Source: Cupriavidus sp. UYMMa02A (GTDB lineage Bacteria > Pseudomonadota > Gammaproteobacteria > Burkholderiales > Burkholderiaceae). From it: a DNA stretch of 41,490 bases. Numbering within the stretch: position 1 is the first letter of the stretch; every line of letters starts with the position of its first letter. The notes under the pieces are model-generated. The model was not told where the DNA came from. It saw nothing but the letters and a program-made list of their open reading frames with translations, and ran no database searches. Made by a program: the position numbers and the translations under genes. The DNA lies in assembly GCA_001725945.1 (NCBI GenBank), contig LRMT01000298.1, positions 1 to 41,490 of the forward strand, given 5' to 3'. Of the stretch, positions 1-8,231 are shown piece after piece.

Positions 1-17
1 TTCGCGAAATAAATACC

Positions 18-712
18 ATGCCGATCTATGCCTACCGTTGCGACGCCTGCGGCCACGGGCGCGATGTGCTGCAGAAGATGAGCGATGCCCCGCTCACCGA
101 TTGCCGTCTTGCGGTACCGCCGGAGCCCCCGCAGCGGCGGTCGGAAGCCGAAAGCGCTCGCCGAAACTGCCACTCCCGGAAACCCATCCGGAAGAGACGC
201 GGGCCCCGAAGCGCGGTCGGAAGCCGAAAATTCGAGTTGAAGTTGCCGCTCCCGAAGTCACGGCTCAATCGACCCCAACCCGGAAGCGCGGGCCGAAGCA
301 GAGAACACTGCCTGGCGTGGAGGCGGCCCCGGAAGCGCCGACTCAGAAGACGCGAACCCGGAAGCCGCGACAGGAGCAAAAAGCGCCTACCGCCACCCAA
401 AGCCCGTCCCAATCCTCACTGCTCGCTCAACTGGCATCGGTCAATGCGCAACTTGAGCAGTTGCGAGCCACGGAAGTGCCAAAGGTCGTGGAACAGATTC
501 GGCAGTGGATGCAGGAGTACGACCTCAGCATTGAGGACATTGCGGGCCAGCCCAGTGTTGAGCCCGCTGCCCGCGCTGTGCCGACCAACACGAAGGCCGC
601 GCCGCGTCCGCGGTACCGCAACCCCAAGACGGGCCAGACCTGGTCGGGGCGCGGTCGGGCTCCCGCATGGATTGGCAAGAAGCGCGAGCGTTTCCTCATC
701 GATCTCTTGTAA
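18..712 (+). CDS. FmdB-type zinc ribbon fused to H-NS-like nucleoid protein (one frameshift)
   Basis: Residues 1-29 are a classic FmdB zinc-ribbon start (MPIYAYRC, CxxC, then VLQKMSDAPLTDC). At about base 104 the frame breaks. Restoring one C (cc to ccc) gives DCPSCGTAG, which completes the second CxxC, and the frame then runs unbroken to the stop at 712, about 231 residues. The linker has AT-hook-like KRGRKPK and RKRGPK stretches. A helical segment (SLLAQLASVNAQLEQL to SIEDI) resembles the H-NS oligomerisation region, and the C-terminus carries the H-NS DNA-binding motif YRNPKTGQTWSGRGRAPAWI. In the family, H-NS proteins bind AT-rich foreign DNA and silence it. The zinc ribbon joined to H-NS is unusual. 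If the shift is real, only a ribbon fragment and a headless H-NS remain. It is followed directly by a second H-NS-like gene. Confidence 0.72.
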
Positions 713-756
713 TGAACGACAGGTTGGCGGGCGCGGCCGGTCCGCCCCCATTCTGA

Positions 757-1180
757 TCTGGCAAACTTGGCAGGCCGGAAGTTCGGCGGCCACTGCGTAG
801 GAAGCCCAAGGGGAAGAGCCGGGCAACGAGCCGGGGGGCGGCGGCGCTGCCTAACAATCAGGACGAAGGCAACGACAGCAGTGACGGCAGCGATGACAGC
901 GATGACAGCGATGACAGCGATGACAGCGATGACAGCGATGACAGCGATGACAGCAAAGACTGAGCGGGCGGACGCGATCCGCTGGATCCAGGCGCAGATG
1001 GACGACTACGGCATGACCATGGAGGAGCTGGCAGCGGCGGGATGCTTCGATCCGCCGCCGGTGGTCCGCTACCGCAACGCCGCAGGACAGAGCTGGAACG
1101 GGACGACCAGCGAGATGCCGGACTGGCTGCGGCGGGCGGTCAATGCGGGGCAGAGCGTGGAGTCTTACCGGGTCGGATAG
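757..1180 (+). pseudogene. Second H-NS-like gene with acidic Asp-Asp-Ser repeat, disrupted
   Basis: Two frames together give an H-NS-like protein. The first (from 757) reads basic RRKPKGKSRATSRG and then NDSSDG followed by Asp-Asp-Ser repeats. The second (to 1180) reads ERADAIRWIQAQMDDYG, MTMEELAAAG and a C-terminal VRYRNAAGQSWNG...MPDWLRRAV, the H-NS DNA-binding motif. Dropping one A from the aaa at about 955 joins them as SDDSKTERADA. No ATG, GTG or TTG start lies in the first frame after the TGA at 754, so the 5' end is lost or changed. Only a short helix precedes the DNA-binding domain, so it may lack normal oligomerisation. It lies 45 bases after the first H-NS-like gene and could be a decayed tandem paralogue. 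Confidence 0.6.
892..954 (+). repeat. Seven tandem copies of the 9-base unit GATGACAGC
   Basis: Seven exact head-to-tail copies. In the H-NS frame they encode Asp-Asp-Ser repeats; in the neighbouring frame they read Met-Thr-Ala. Perfect repeats of this kind change copy number by slippage, in steps of three residues without a frame change. Confidence 0.95.
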
Positions 1181-1301
1181 GAGCAGTAAGGCGCTATGAC
1201 GGGGCCACCGCCCTACCGTGTTTACCAAGACGGACGCGCAATTCGCTTTTAAAACGCGGGCGATGTAGGATCACCGTCCTTCACAACAACTTGGAGATCA
1301 T

Positions 1302-1646
1302 ATGATCCTTACTCAAACCGTTCGGGCCGTCCTGGCCAACAATGAATTCATCGTCGTCCAACTGCAGGAGCAGCACCAAGGCTCCACCAGTATCGTCGTT
1401 GAGATGGCTTTCGCCCCGTGCAAGCGCGGTAACCTGCCGCAATTGCAGCCCCTCACCCTGAACGTGCCTGCCGGCCAAATCGGCCTCACCGCACTGCAGG
1501 CTCTGCAGCAAGCTTGGGTCAAGGTGCAAGGGTGCGCCCAGCACCACACGCAAGCCGTCGTCAACCTTGAATATGACAGCTTCGCACTGCTGAACCAGGC
1601 CGGCGTCCTGTCGGTTACCGGTCAATTGCCGCTGACGCAAATCTGA
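1302..1646 (+). CDS. Hypothetical protein, 114 residues
   Basis: The ATG at 1302 is preceded by a good ribosome site (GGAG eight bases upstream). The product starts MILTQTVRAVLANNEFIVVQ and is rich in Gln, Leu and Val, with no signal peptide, no membrane segment and no motif I recognise. Alternating hydrophobic residues suggest a small beta-rich fold. It stands alone between the H-NS-like genes and the nuclease-like pair. Codon use looks like that of its neighbours, and the reading frame is clean, so I think it is real, but I assign no function. Confidence 0.6.
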   Translation: MILTQTVRAVLANNEFIVVQLQEQHQGSTSIVVEMAFAPCKRGNLPQLQPLTLNVPAGQIGLTALQALQQAWVKVQGCAQHHTQAVVNLEYDSFALLNQAGVLSVTGQLPLTQI

Positions 1647-1986
1647 CCAGACCGCCCGCTCAGCGACCTGGGCCCGCAGTTGGCGGACGCGCTAGGGCGA
1701 CGAGATCAGGCGCATCTCCTCGATCCGCCATCTTCAAGATCAACGCATCCACGCGGTGATTGCGAAGGTGGTTTGCCAGGTCGATGAACTGCGCCGCATC
1801 TTTGTGGCTCGTCTCAAGGAAGGGGGGATTCGGTACTGCGGATGCGGTCAGCCAAGTTGCCGCAACGCATATGATGCTCACGCATCGCGTTGCCGACAAA
1901 CTGGACGAAGCCAGACGGAAAATTCTGACGACGCTTCGAACGGTATGTGTGTCCTTTAATGTGAGTCTTCAGTAGGCGAGCATGGA
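1647..1986. other. Intergenic stretch without a supported gene
   Basis: Short overlapping frames exist on both strands, for example a plus-strand stretch ending THRVADKLDEARRKILTTL near 1930 and a minus-strand stretch with FIDLANHLRNHRVDALILKMAD near 1750. Neither has a convincing start or a family match. They may be gene remnants. I see no clear terminator. Confidence 0.4.
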
Positions 1987-2466
1987 ATGGCGTTGTCCGA
2001 AGAACAGATTCAGTATCTCAACCATCATCCGCCAGGTGAGGCTGTGGCACGCGCGCTGTCCGAACTATTAGTCAACGACCATGACTTGCTCGGTATCGAT
2101 GCTAATGAGCGATCGATCACCTTTCGCTTTGCGATGTATCTCCAACAGCATGTTCCTGACTGGACGGTAGATTGCGAATACAACCGGGAGGGCATAGAAA
2201 CGAAGAGGCTTGGATATCTGGAGCTTGACCCAGACAGCGAAGATGAAGAGGCGAAGACGGTATTCCCAGATGTGATCGTTCATCGGCGAGGAACGAGAGA
2301 AAACCATCTGGTCTTGGAGTTCAAGAAATCAACGAGCCGTGTTGACCGACAGATCGACCTTCGGAAGCTTCTGGGCTACAAGCAGCAGCTCGGCTACGAA
2401 CACGCCCTGTTTGTGGAGGTTGGCACGGAGGGAAAGGCGATCATCACTATGCTTGAGTGGGCCTGA
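1987..2466 (+). CDS. PD-(D/E)XK nuclease-like protein, 159 residues
   Basis: Residues 93-95 (FPD) followed by IVHRRG and then LVLEFKK (110-114) give the D95...E111-x-K113 pattern of the PD-(D/E)XK fold, with beta strands where expected. The N-terminal half is mostly helical and acidic (EYNREGIETKR, DPDSEDEEAK). In defence islands such stand-alone domains often act as nuclease effectors or have lost catalysis. It sits 21 bases upstream of the TIGR02391 gene on the same strand, so the two are probably co-transcribed. The exact subfamily is not recognised. The start ATG at 1987 is used because the next in-frame Met is internal to the helical region. Confidence 0.7.
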   Translation: MALSEEQIQYLNHHPPGEAVARALSELLVNDHDLLGIDANERSITFRFAMYLQQHVPDWTVDCEYNREGIETKRLGYLELDPDSEDEEAKTVFPDVIVHRRGTRENHLVLEFKKSTSRVDRQIDLRKLLGYKQQLGYEHALFVEVGTEGKAIITMLEWA

Positions 2467-2487
2467 GGGACGGCAGAGAGGAAACTC

Positions 2488-3301
2488 ATGACACGTATTC
2501 CACCGTTCAGTTCGCAGCACCTTGAAGCCGCCTGCCGCGTCCTCGCCGACACCGAGCGAGGATTGAGCGGTACGCAGATCGAACGCTTATTGCAAGAGAT
2601 CGAGGTCGCGGACACGTCGCCCGGCATGACCAAGTGGAAGCGGCTGTTCAATGCGTTGGCCGGTGCGCAGAACCAGCATCAGCTCGGCAACCATCTCATC
2701 ATGTTTATCAACCGCGCGATGAATCCGGTGAACTATGCCCGCGACGCTGCTACGTTCGCATGGCGGCGCGACGAACTCAACGTCGTCCTTGCCTTCTCCG
2801 GCTTCCACGTGCGCGAAGATGGCAAGGTCGCGCACGCCGATAAGGCTACAACGCTCGATGCGGCGCGCGCGTGCGGGACGACTCAAGGCCGCGCTGGAAA
2901 GTCGCATCGTGCACGCGGAAGTGCTGAACTACTGCCGCGCTGAGTTGCTGGGCGAAAACTATTTCCATGCCGTCTTTGAGGCAACAAAAGGCGTTGCAGA
3001 GCGGATTCGCCTGCTGTCAGGTCTGAACGGCGATGGCGCTGACCTGGTGAACAAGGCATTCGCAGGCCATCAGCCGGTCCTCGCCTTGGGGCCGCTCACC
3101 ACGGAGTCCGAGAAGAGCGAGCAGAAAGGCTTTGCCAACTTGCTGATCGGCCTGTTCGGCGCCGTGCGCAATCCGCTGGCCCATGCACCCAAGACGAATT
3201 GGCCCATGTCCGAACAAGACGCACTGGACATCCTGACCCTGGTATCGCTGATTCACCGCAAGCTGGACGGCACGATGAAAGCAGCTGCCATCTCACCATA
3301 A
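2488..3301 (+). CDS. TIGR02391 (Ymh) family HEPN protein, frameshifted
   Basis: The N-terminal frame (2488 to about 2870) reads MTRIPPFSSQHLEAACRVLADTE and continues through a helical domain to KATTLDAAR. The second frame continues GRLKAALESRIVHAEVLNYCRAELL...ENYFHAVFEATKGVAERIR and ends LIHRKLDGTM, the conserved TIGR02391 core. The break lies in a GC dinucleotide run (gcggcgcgcgcgtgcg); two missing bases would restore DAARARAGRL. The motif RNPLAH matches the R-x4-H signature of HEPN domains, which in many defence and toxin proteins cut RNA; activity here is inferred. The start has an AGAGGAAAC ribosome site, and the gene follows the PD-(D/E)XK gene in an apparent two-gene operon. Confidence 0.75.
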
Positions 3302-3321
3302 GGGGGAGGTCAAGAATGGAT

Positions 3322-3798
3322 CTAAGCTGCGTCGTCGCGCCCACGAATCCGGTCGTGGTCGGGGACGAGCAGTGATCCAACAAGGCCAGCTGTCCGCTGT
3401 GCCAAAACTTGTTCGTGCTGTGAAATCGAAACCGCAAGCATTTGGATGGCAGACCTGGCAACACGCAAAGCGCGCAATGCCTCTTGAGTAAACGGCTCCC
3501 GTCGATGATGTTCAATTTCAGGAGCCTGCCTGCTTTGTGCTGGGTCGCCAAGGTCATGCAGCACCACGAATCGGTGTGTGGCCGCGTTGCGGAGGTCCTT
3601 TTGAGAACGCAAGATTCCCGCGCTGCTGTCATAGTCCTCGGCAAGTTCAACAAGCCCATACAGGGCACTGGCGCCCCCACGAATCGCCTGCTCTACCTTT
3701 TCGTTGAGTGGGCGCACCTTATCAGGGCCTCCTCGCCACAGTTTGCCAAAGTAAACCTTATCTGGCGGTAGCCCAAACTCGAAGTAGTGGTTTGCCGC
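3322..3798 (-). pseudogene. LA2681-like HEPN gene, 3' part (fragment C)
   Basis: Read leftwards from 3798, the frame gives AANHYFEFGLPPDKVYFGKLW, then ALYGLVELAEDYD and RNAATHRFVVLHD. The order of an NHYF-type motif, a V-F-K/R-x-LW motif and an R-x4-H-x-F/L-VLHD motif is that of LA2681-like HEPN proteins. The R-x4-H (RNAATH) is the presumed RNase motif. The part before 3798 (SGSISSA, reading into the neighbouring sequence) does not fit the family; the true preceding segment is found on the plus strand at 7442-7824. The gene is thus split by an inversion. It faces the TIGR02391 gene tail to tail with a 20-base gap. Confidence 0.75.
3792..3798 (+). repeat. Inversion breakpoint, left copy (TTGCCGC)
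   Basis: The 7-base TTGCCGC here is the reverse complement of GCGGCAA at 7818-7824. Joining fragment B to fragment C through this heptamer keeps the HEPN reading frame exactly (gta gcg gca aac cac). It is the likely crossover site of an inversion. Confidence 0.65.
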
Positions 3799-4002
3799 GC
3801 TAGAAATTGATCCGGAGAACGGAGTGGCTGCAAGTTCCGCGGCCCGCAATCTGCTTTGGCTCTATGAGCTCGGTGGCTGCTCAGAACTTACGCGTATCGA
3901 GGCGATCATGCTGGCCAAGATTGCGGATCGGCATAGGGATCGTGTCATCGAATATGCCGGCGCACAGGCCGCAGAACAGATCGCAGCGTTCGCATGCGCA
4001 TT
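3799..4002 (+). pseudogene. LA2681-like HEPN gene, 5' part (fragment A)
   Basis: The frame reads LEIDPENGVAASSAARNL, LWLYELGG, then a helical stretch EAIMLAKIADRHRDRVIEYAG and AAFACAL. It runs straight into the insertion sequence at 4003. When the element and one copy of the GCATT duplication are removed, the codon completed across the junction is TTG and the frame continues without a break into fragment B at 7442. This makes A the region just upstream of the HEPN core. The true N-terminus is not identified: the left edge is the inversion breakpoint. Confidence 0.6.
3998..4002 (+). repeat. Target-site duplication GCATT, left copy
   Basis: Directly abuts the left inverted repeat; identical to 7437-7441. 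Removing the element and one copy restores the HEPN reading frame. Confidence 0.9.
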
Positions 4003-4112
4003 GGTGTCCCTTTGTTTTTGATGCAATTTTCCGGGATAGCTACCCCCAGTATTCATGCGGGTTTCCGGCCGATGCCCACAAGAAATCCCCATAAAATCAA
4101 TCATTTGCTGAC
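4003..4112 (+). repeat. Left terminal inverted repeat of the Tn3-family IS
   Basis: Aligned with the reverse complement of 7327-7436. Shared blocks include TCCCTTTGTTTTTG, CCGGG, CATGC, GGTTTCCGG and ATCAAT, separated by single mismatches and small gaps. Confidence 0.88.
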
Positions 4113-4326
4113 TGGTCCGTTCCCCGCATCCACGGATACCTATCGGGGACTGGGCTTGGCCGCGGGGAAGGGCGGTAAGCCTCCGAAAAACCGAGTCGGG
4201 CGCGACGAACGGATGACGCCAAGTGCTCGCCGGTCGGGAGATGTATGCCGCCTGGTGCGGCTATCGCGGACCCAGAGGTATCAGGTCTTCTGTGCAGACC
4301 GCTGAGCCGCTTTCAACGCAAAATGG

Positions 4327-7213
4327 TTATGCCGTACTCCACTGCGACGGCGAGTCCGACTGGAACGCCGCGGTGGGCATGAGCCGATGCGCGTAGCGCG
4401 CGATGGGAAACTCAAAAGTGCCCCGCAGATTGATTCCCTCGAGATGTGTGGGACCGATATGCCGAAGGTCCTCAGATCGAGTCGTCTCGCTGTTGATCCT
4501 CTCGAGGATGCCCCAGCTGCGTTGCATGTGCATCGTATTCCAAGCCATTACTGAATTGGATAGCAAGGTCAAGGCCGATGACACGGCCGCCAGCGACGCA
4601 TCATGCGCGCCAGCTCGATCGGTATCTTGCCGGAATGAATCGCCCGCTGGAGAATGTGCACGGCTTCACCGCGGTTCAGCACGTGCTGCATCTCATGGCG
4701 AAATGCGGTATTCGTGAAATAGTCGATGAGGAAGATCGTACGAAACAACCGTCCGAGATGCATGCCGGCCTCATAGACTGGCTGCCCGCGCGCCGCCACC
4801 CCAAAGCGCGAAAGTGCCTGGACTGCAGTGCATTGCCCGCTTTGCACGGAAGCCGCAATCCGCACCAACTCGTCCCAGGCGGACTCAATGAGGCTCAGTC
4901 GAACATCTGCATCGGTGACCGCAGCCAGTTCGCCAGGCACATTATGATGCCTGGGAACATGCAGACGTCTGTCGCGCAGGTGGGAGAGGCGCGGGCAGAG
5001 ATCGAAGCCCAACAGCCGTGACAGACTCATCGCGAAATCTGTAAAGCCGTGCGTATCCACTGCAAGTTGCGCGACGTCTTCCGAACCGCCTTGTCGGATC
5101 ACGCCCTCGATCGCTGCGCCGGCTTGGCGCTCATTGAGCAAGATAGGCTGGTCATAGAAGATGCCCCACCGATCGCGAACGTGAGTGTACATCCCGATCG
5201 AAGCAGTCCGCCGGCGTGGGTCGGCCCGTGCTTTCCAGACAGAGCGTGTCGTTTCCAACGACATCATGTCTGATGAGGCTAGATCGGAGCGCCCCCAATA
5301 CTGGGCAATCGAGTGCTGATGCATGAAGGTCAGCACGGCTTCAGCCGCGTGGCGCAGTTTCCGTTCGTCCGCAACGCGATGCATCATCTGCCGGATCGCG
5401 AGAGGCGACAACTCCGGCACCATTCGGGCAAGATCCGCAGCTGACATCGATGTGCCGTGCGCGAGTATCGCTGCGTAGACCAATAGCAATTCGCTGCGGG
5501 AATGAGGCTCTCTTCCCAGCAAGAGCCAACTAAAGTGCGTGGCGCTGTCGATCTCGAGCAGGATCTCAGGCAACTGACCGTTTGGGTGCCGCTCGAACAG
5601 TGCGCCTCGCAATGTCTCCACATTCGCGGGCGTAGCGCTTGCCACCAATGGGTCGATGTGGATCGCATCGTCAATCTTGAGCTCCCCACACATGACAGCG
5701 TCCCGGAGCCTGGCGAGGCTTTCGTCCAGATGTGCGATCACAGGCTTCAGAAATGCCTGAGCATCCTGTGGCAGCTTAAGATGGCCATAGAAGTGGTTGC
5801 GTTTGGCCTTCCAATCGCTGGCGCCGATCAAGAGGGTCGCTTGGCTTCGGAAGGCAAAGCTGTGCTCAAGGAAGACTGAGCCATTGCGCAATCCCACCCG
5901 CAGGGCGAAAAGCGTGCCCCACTCGAATGCGGCCAGGGCCCGTTGTCGGTCCTCTCCGTCCAGAGCGGGTTGCCAGGCGCGGCCAAGTCGAATCGCGATT
6001 GAGTCGGGAAGATGATCGGACTTCCGCGCGTAGAGTTCCTGGAGCACTGCCAACGCTTCAATCACCGGGTGTGCTGACTGGGCGGAGAATGGCAGCAGAA
6101 CCAACCTGCCGAGCAACGCTCGAGCTTGGCGGTGTCGCGACAGGAGTTGCGCGCGGATCAGGCTGGCACGGCTGGGCGCACGCCGATTGAGCGCCGCGTC
6201 GGCCAGCGCCGACAACTGCTGGCAGAGTGCTTCACGGGTTAGCATCTCATCCGCGGCCAGCGCTTTGACCGCGGTCGCGAGCGCCGAACGTCATTGACGG
6301 ACTTCTGAATCCAGTTTCGCAACATGGTCGCCAGATGATCCGTGGCGGCGCATAAAGCGTAACGCAGAAAGCAAGCAGCTTCCAATCGGCGGGGTTGCTG
6401 CGCGACTCGTTTGCTCACTGAAGGCGGCCGATTGGCGCAGCGCCGGGCATAGTAGCGTATCAGCGCTTCGTTACACGCCGCTGGCCAGTTTCGGTGAATG
6501 CCCATCTTGTAAAGGAGTTCGACCTTGTCGAACAATTCCCCTATCTGGTGGGTCGAGGTTCGCAACGGGACGGCCCAAAGCCATTGCTGCAGGCTCGTGC
6601 GATCGCCATGCGGGTGCGCAAGTGATATGCCCCACGTGTCCACGGAGGCTCCGTAGGCGCGCACCAGAGCGACGGCAAGCGCCGCCTCGGCCGTAGCGAC
6701 GGCCTGGCTGATCAGTCTTTTTAGTGCGCGATCATGGGGTATCAGTATCCGATGTTCATACAGCCAGCGCTTCAGCTCATGAAACAGCTCGGTGCGGCTC
6801 GGCTGTCCCGTCAAACGTTCCTTGAGCCAGCGCGTGACATAGCGGCGCTGGTGCTCAGCCATCGGACTGAAGCCGAGGACTTGGTAAGCCAGCATCTGGT
6901 GATTTGACAGTGTATCGGTGCGCCCATCGTAGAGTGCGTTGAGCGTGCCCATATCCGGCGGCGTCACACCAACCTGGGCACCGACATGCGCCCAGAGAAA
7001 TCTTGGCACTTGTTTGCACGCATCAAGCGTGCGCCCCGTCATGCGGATAAAGCCGATGTGTACGGCAACGGCCAAGCGATACAAGGGGCTGCGCCGAGCA
7101 TCAATCAGTGCCCGTTCCTTGAGGGAGTAGGTGAAGAACGTGGCAAGCTCGAACTCGCTGAGTTCCTGTGGGATCTGCCGCATCCCGAGGTAGGCCAACC
7201 GCCAGTGGTCCAT
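4327..7213 (-). CDS. tnpA: Tn3-family transposase, two one-base frameshifts
   Basis: Three frames make one transposase of about 960 residues. The N-terminal part (from ATG 7213, MDHWRLAYLGMRQIP) is a DUF4158-like DNA-binding region. The middle part (6245-4569) holds the Tn3 DDE core: YWGRSDLASSDMMS, then VDTHGFTDFAMSLSRLLGF, and LNRGEAVHILQRAI with the likely catalytic Glu. The last part (4584-4327) has the family ending SNSVMAWNTMHMQ and HIGPTHLEGINLRGTFEF. Both breaks are repaired by one G: ggg at about 6287 (VNDVRALATAVK) and gg at about 4608 (RMDASLAAVSS). It catalyses replicative transposition by cointegrate formation. The element shows no resolvase. Confidence 0.85.
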
Positions 7214-7326
7214 CGCGCTTCTCCCAAGCGTGAGACGGACTGTGGAGGGTAGCGGCAATGAGAGGTGGTCGCAACATTCAGCATAAAAATATGCCGCCTG
7301 CAGCACCTAAAGAATAGAGTGGGGTA

Positions 7327-7436
7327 GACAGCAACCTATTGATTTATTGGCGTTTTCCTTACGTGGCGGCCCGGAAACCTGCATGGCTACTTGGGGTGGC
7401 TAGCCCGGTAAACTGCAGCAAAAACAAAGGGAGACC
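7327..7436 (-). repeat. Right terminal inverted repeat of the Tn3-family IS
   Basis: Partner of the left repeat; lies upstream of the transposase start and may hold its promoter and the transposase binding site. Confidence 0.88.
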
Positions 7437-7441
7437 GCATT
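7437..7441 (+). repeat. Target-site duplication GCATT, right copy
   Basis: Directly abuts the right inverted repeat; identical to 3998-4002. Confidence 0.9.
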
Positions 7442-7824
7442 GGGAGAACCGCCACCGCGATCTCCACATAAAGATCCGTTCATCAATTGGGTCGAACGTG
7501 AACGCCTGACGCTTGCGCCAGTCGTGGAACTCGTCGACCCCACCATGGGCAAGCTGGACTGGCTCATGCTTCCCGGGATTCTGGGGCGAGAGCCCGGTGC
7601 AGCCGGGATGCCCCCGCCTGTGTTCGCCATGTTCAACATGCTGAAGAGCGACTTCATCCTCGCGCGTGACTTGTTATGGCGGTCTATCGATGAAAACGTG
7701 TGGCCTGCGACGGGCCGGTTTGGGGATACCCTTGACTATGCTACCTATGGCCCTGATGCTTCGGCGCTCATCTTGGCGCACCGGGTTGCTCTCGACCTGC
7801 TCGACAAGATCGCTGTAGCGGCAA
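7442..7824 (+). pseudogene. LA2681-like HEPN gene, middle part (fragment B)
   Basis: Continues fragment A in frame after the IS. It reads GEPPPRSPHKDPFINW, then MFNMLKSDFILARDLLW, DTLDYATYGPDASALILAHR and ALDLLDKIAVAA. The K-x-x-F-x-x-AR-x-L, LDY-x-x-Y and DKIA order is that of LA2681-like HEPN proteins just before their NHYF motif. The next residues in the family are found in fragment C on the opposite strand at 3791 downwards. Beyond 7824 the frame turns to TFQESP and stops. A, B and C together give about 350 residues in one frame, so before the IS and inversion this was a normal HEPN gene. Confidence 0.72.
7818..7824 (+). repeat. Inversion breakpoint, right copy (GCGGCAA)
   Basis: Matches the left heptamer at 3792-3798 in inverted orientation. 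HEPN homology ends here, and the bases that follow are the leader of the DUF2958 pseudogene. Confidence 0.65.
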
Positions 7825-7840
7825 CCTTTCAGGAGTCACC

Positions 7841-8200
7841 ATGAACTAAGCGTTCATCACCAACGAGCAGCTTGCGCTGCTGATGGCCAACGGCCGCGAA
7901 TCCTTGGAGAACCCGGGCTTCGACCCGCCGCCGTGGTCAAGCTGTTCACGCCGGATGCCGGCGCGACCTGGCTGCTGACAGTGATCGACCCGGACGATCA
8001 CTCCCACGCGACCTCGACCTGGGGATGCCTGAACTGGGCTGGGTCAGCCTGCCCGAACTGGCTTCGGTGCGCGGGCGACTGGGGTTGCCAGTCGTCGTGT
8101 ATGGGTCCCAAGCGCGACATGTGTCTGCGAACTGCGCTTGGCGTGGGAAGTCGACTTTCAGGATTTCACCCTGCCGGTAAGCGCGGTGAAGCTTTTCGGC
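7841..8200 (+). pseudogene. DUF2958 protein, pseudogene
   Basis: A good ribosome site (CAGGAG) precedes ATG AAC, but the third codon is TAA. After it the DUF2958 pattern is clear: AFITNEQLALLMANGRE, then GFDPPP, and in another frame VVKLFTPDAGATWLLTVIDP, with MPELGWVSLPELASVRGRL in a further frame. One shift is a G lost from ggtgg; a second is a deletion of about eleven bases near 8012. The C-terminus diverges after GLPV. DUF2958 genes are common cargo of integrative elements, and their role is unknown. The stop and deletion show true decay. Confidence 0.75.
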
Positions 8201-8231
8201 GGGCGCGTCGTGACGCCAGCCTGGAAAAATT

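Larger units (their letters stand above)
4003..7436 (-). mobile_element. Tn3-family insertion sequence, transposase only, IS1071-like layout
   Basis: A 3,434-base element bounded by long imperfect inverted repeats beginning GGTGTCCCTTTG on the left and GGTCTCCCTTTG on the right (read inwards), with identity continuing for about 110 bases. It is flanked by a perfect 5-base duplication GCATT, the length typical of Tn3-family transposition. It holds only tnpA, with no resolvase gene and no passenger. Long repeats plus a lone transposase recall IS1071, but the family name cannot be fixed without a database match. It interrupts a LA2681-like HEPN gene and was later carried in an inversion. Confidence 0.9.

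Noticed and set aside
892..954. Regular repeats resembling a CRISPR array
   Set aside because: The unit is 9 bases, head to tail and without spacers; it is a coding tandem repeat.
4327..7213. Programmed ribosomal frameshifting in the transposase
   Set aside because: No slippery heptamer is at the breaks, Tn3-family transposases are single-frame, and the same type of shift occurs in unrelated genes here.
7409..7436. Upstream extension of the HEPN fragment B frame
   Set aside because: The target duplication shows that these bases belong to the insertion sequence.
3792..7824. A phase-variable invertible switch
   Set aside because: The inverted repeats are only 7 bases, no dedicated invertase is nearby, and a transposon already breaks the gene.
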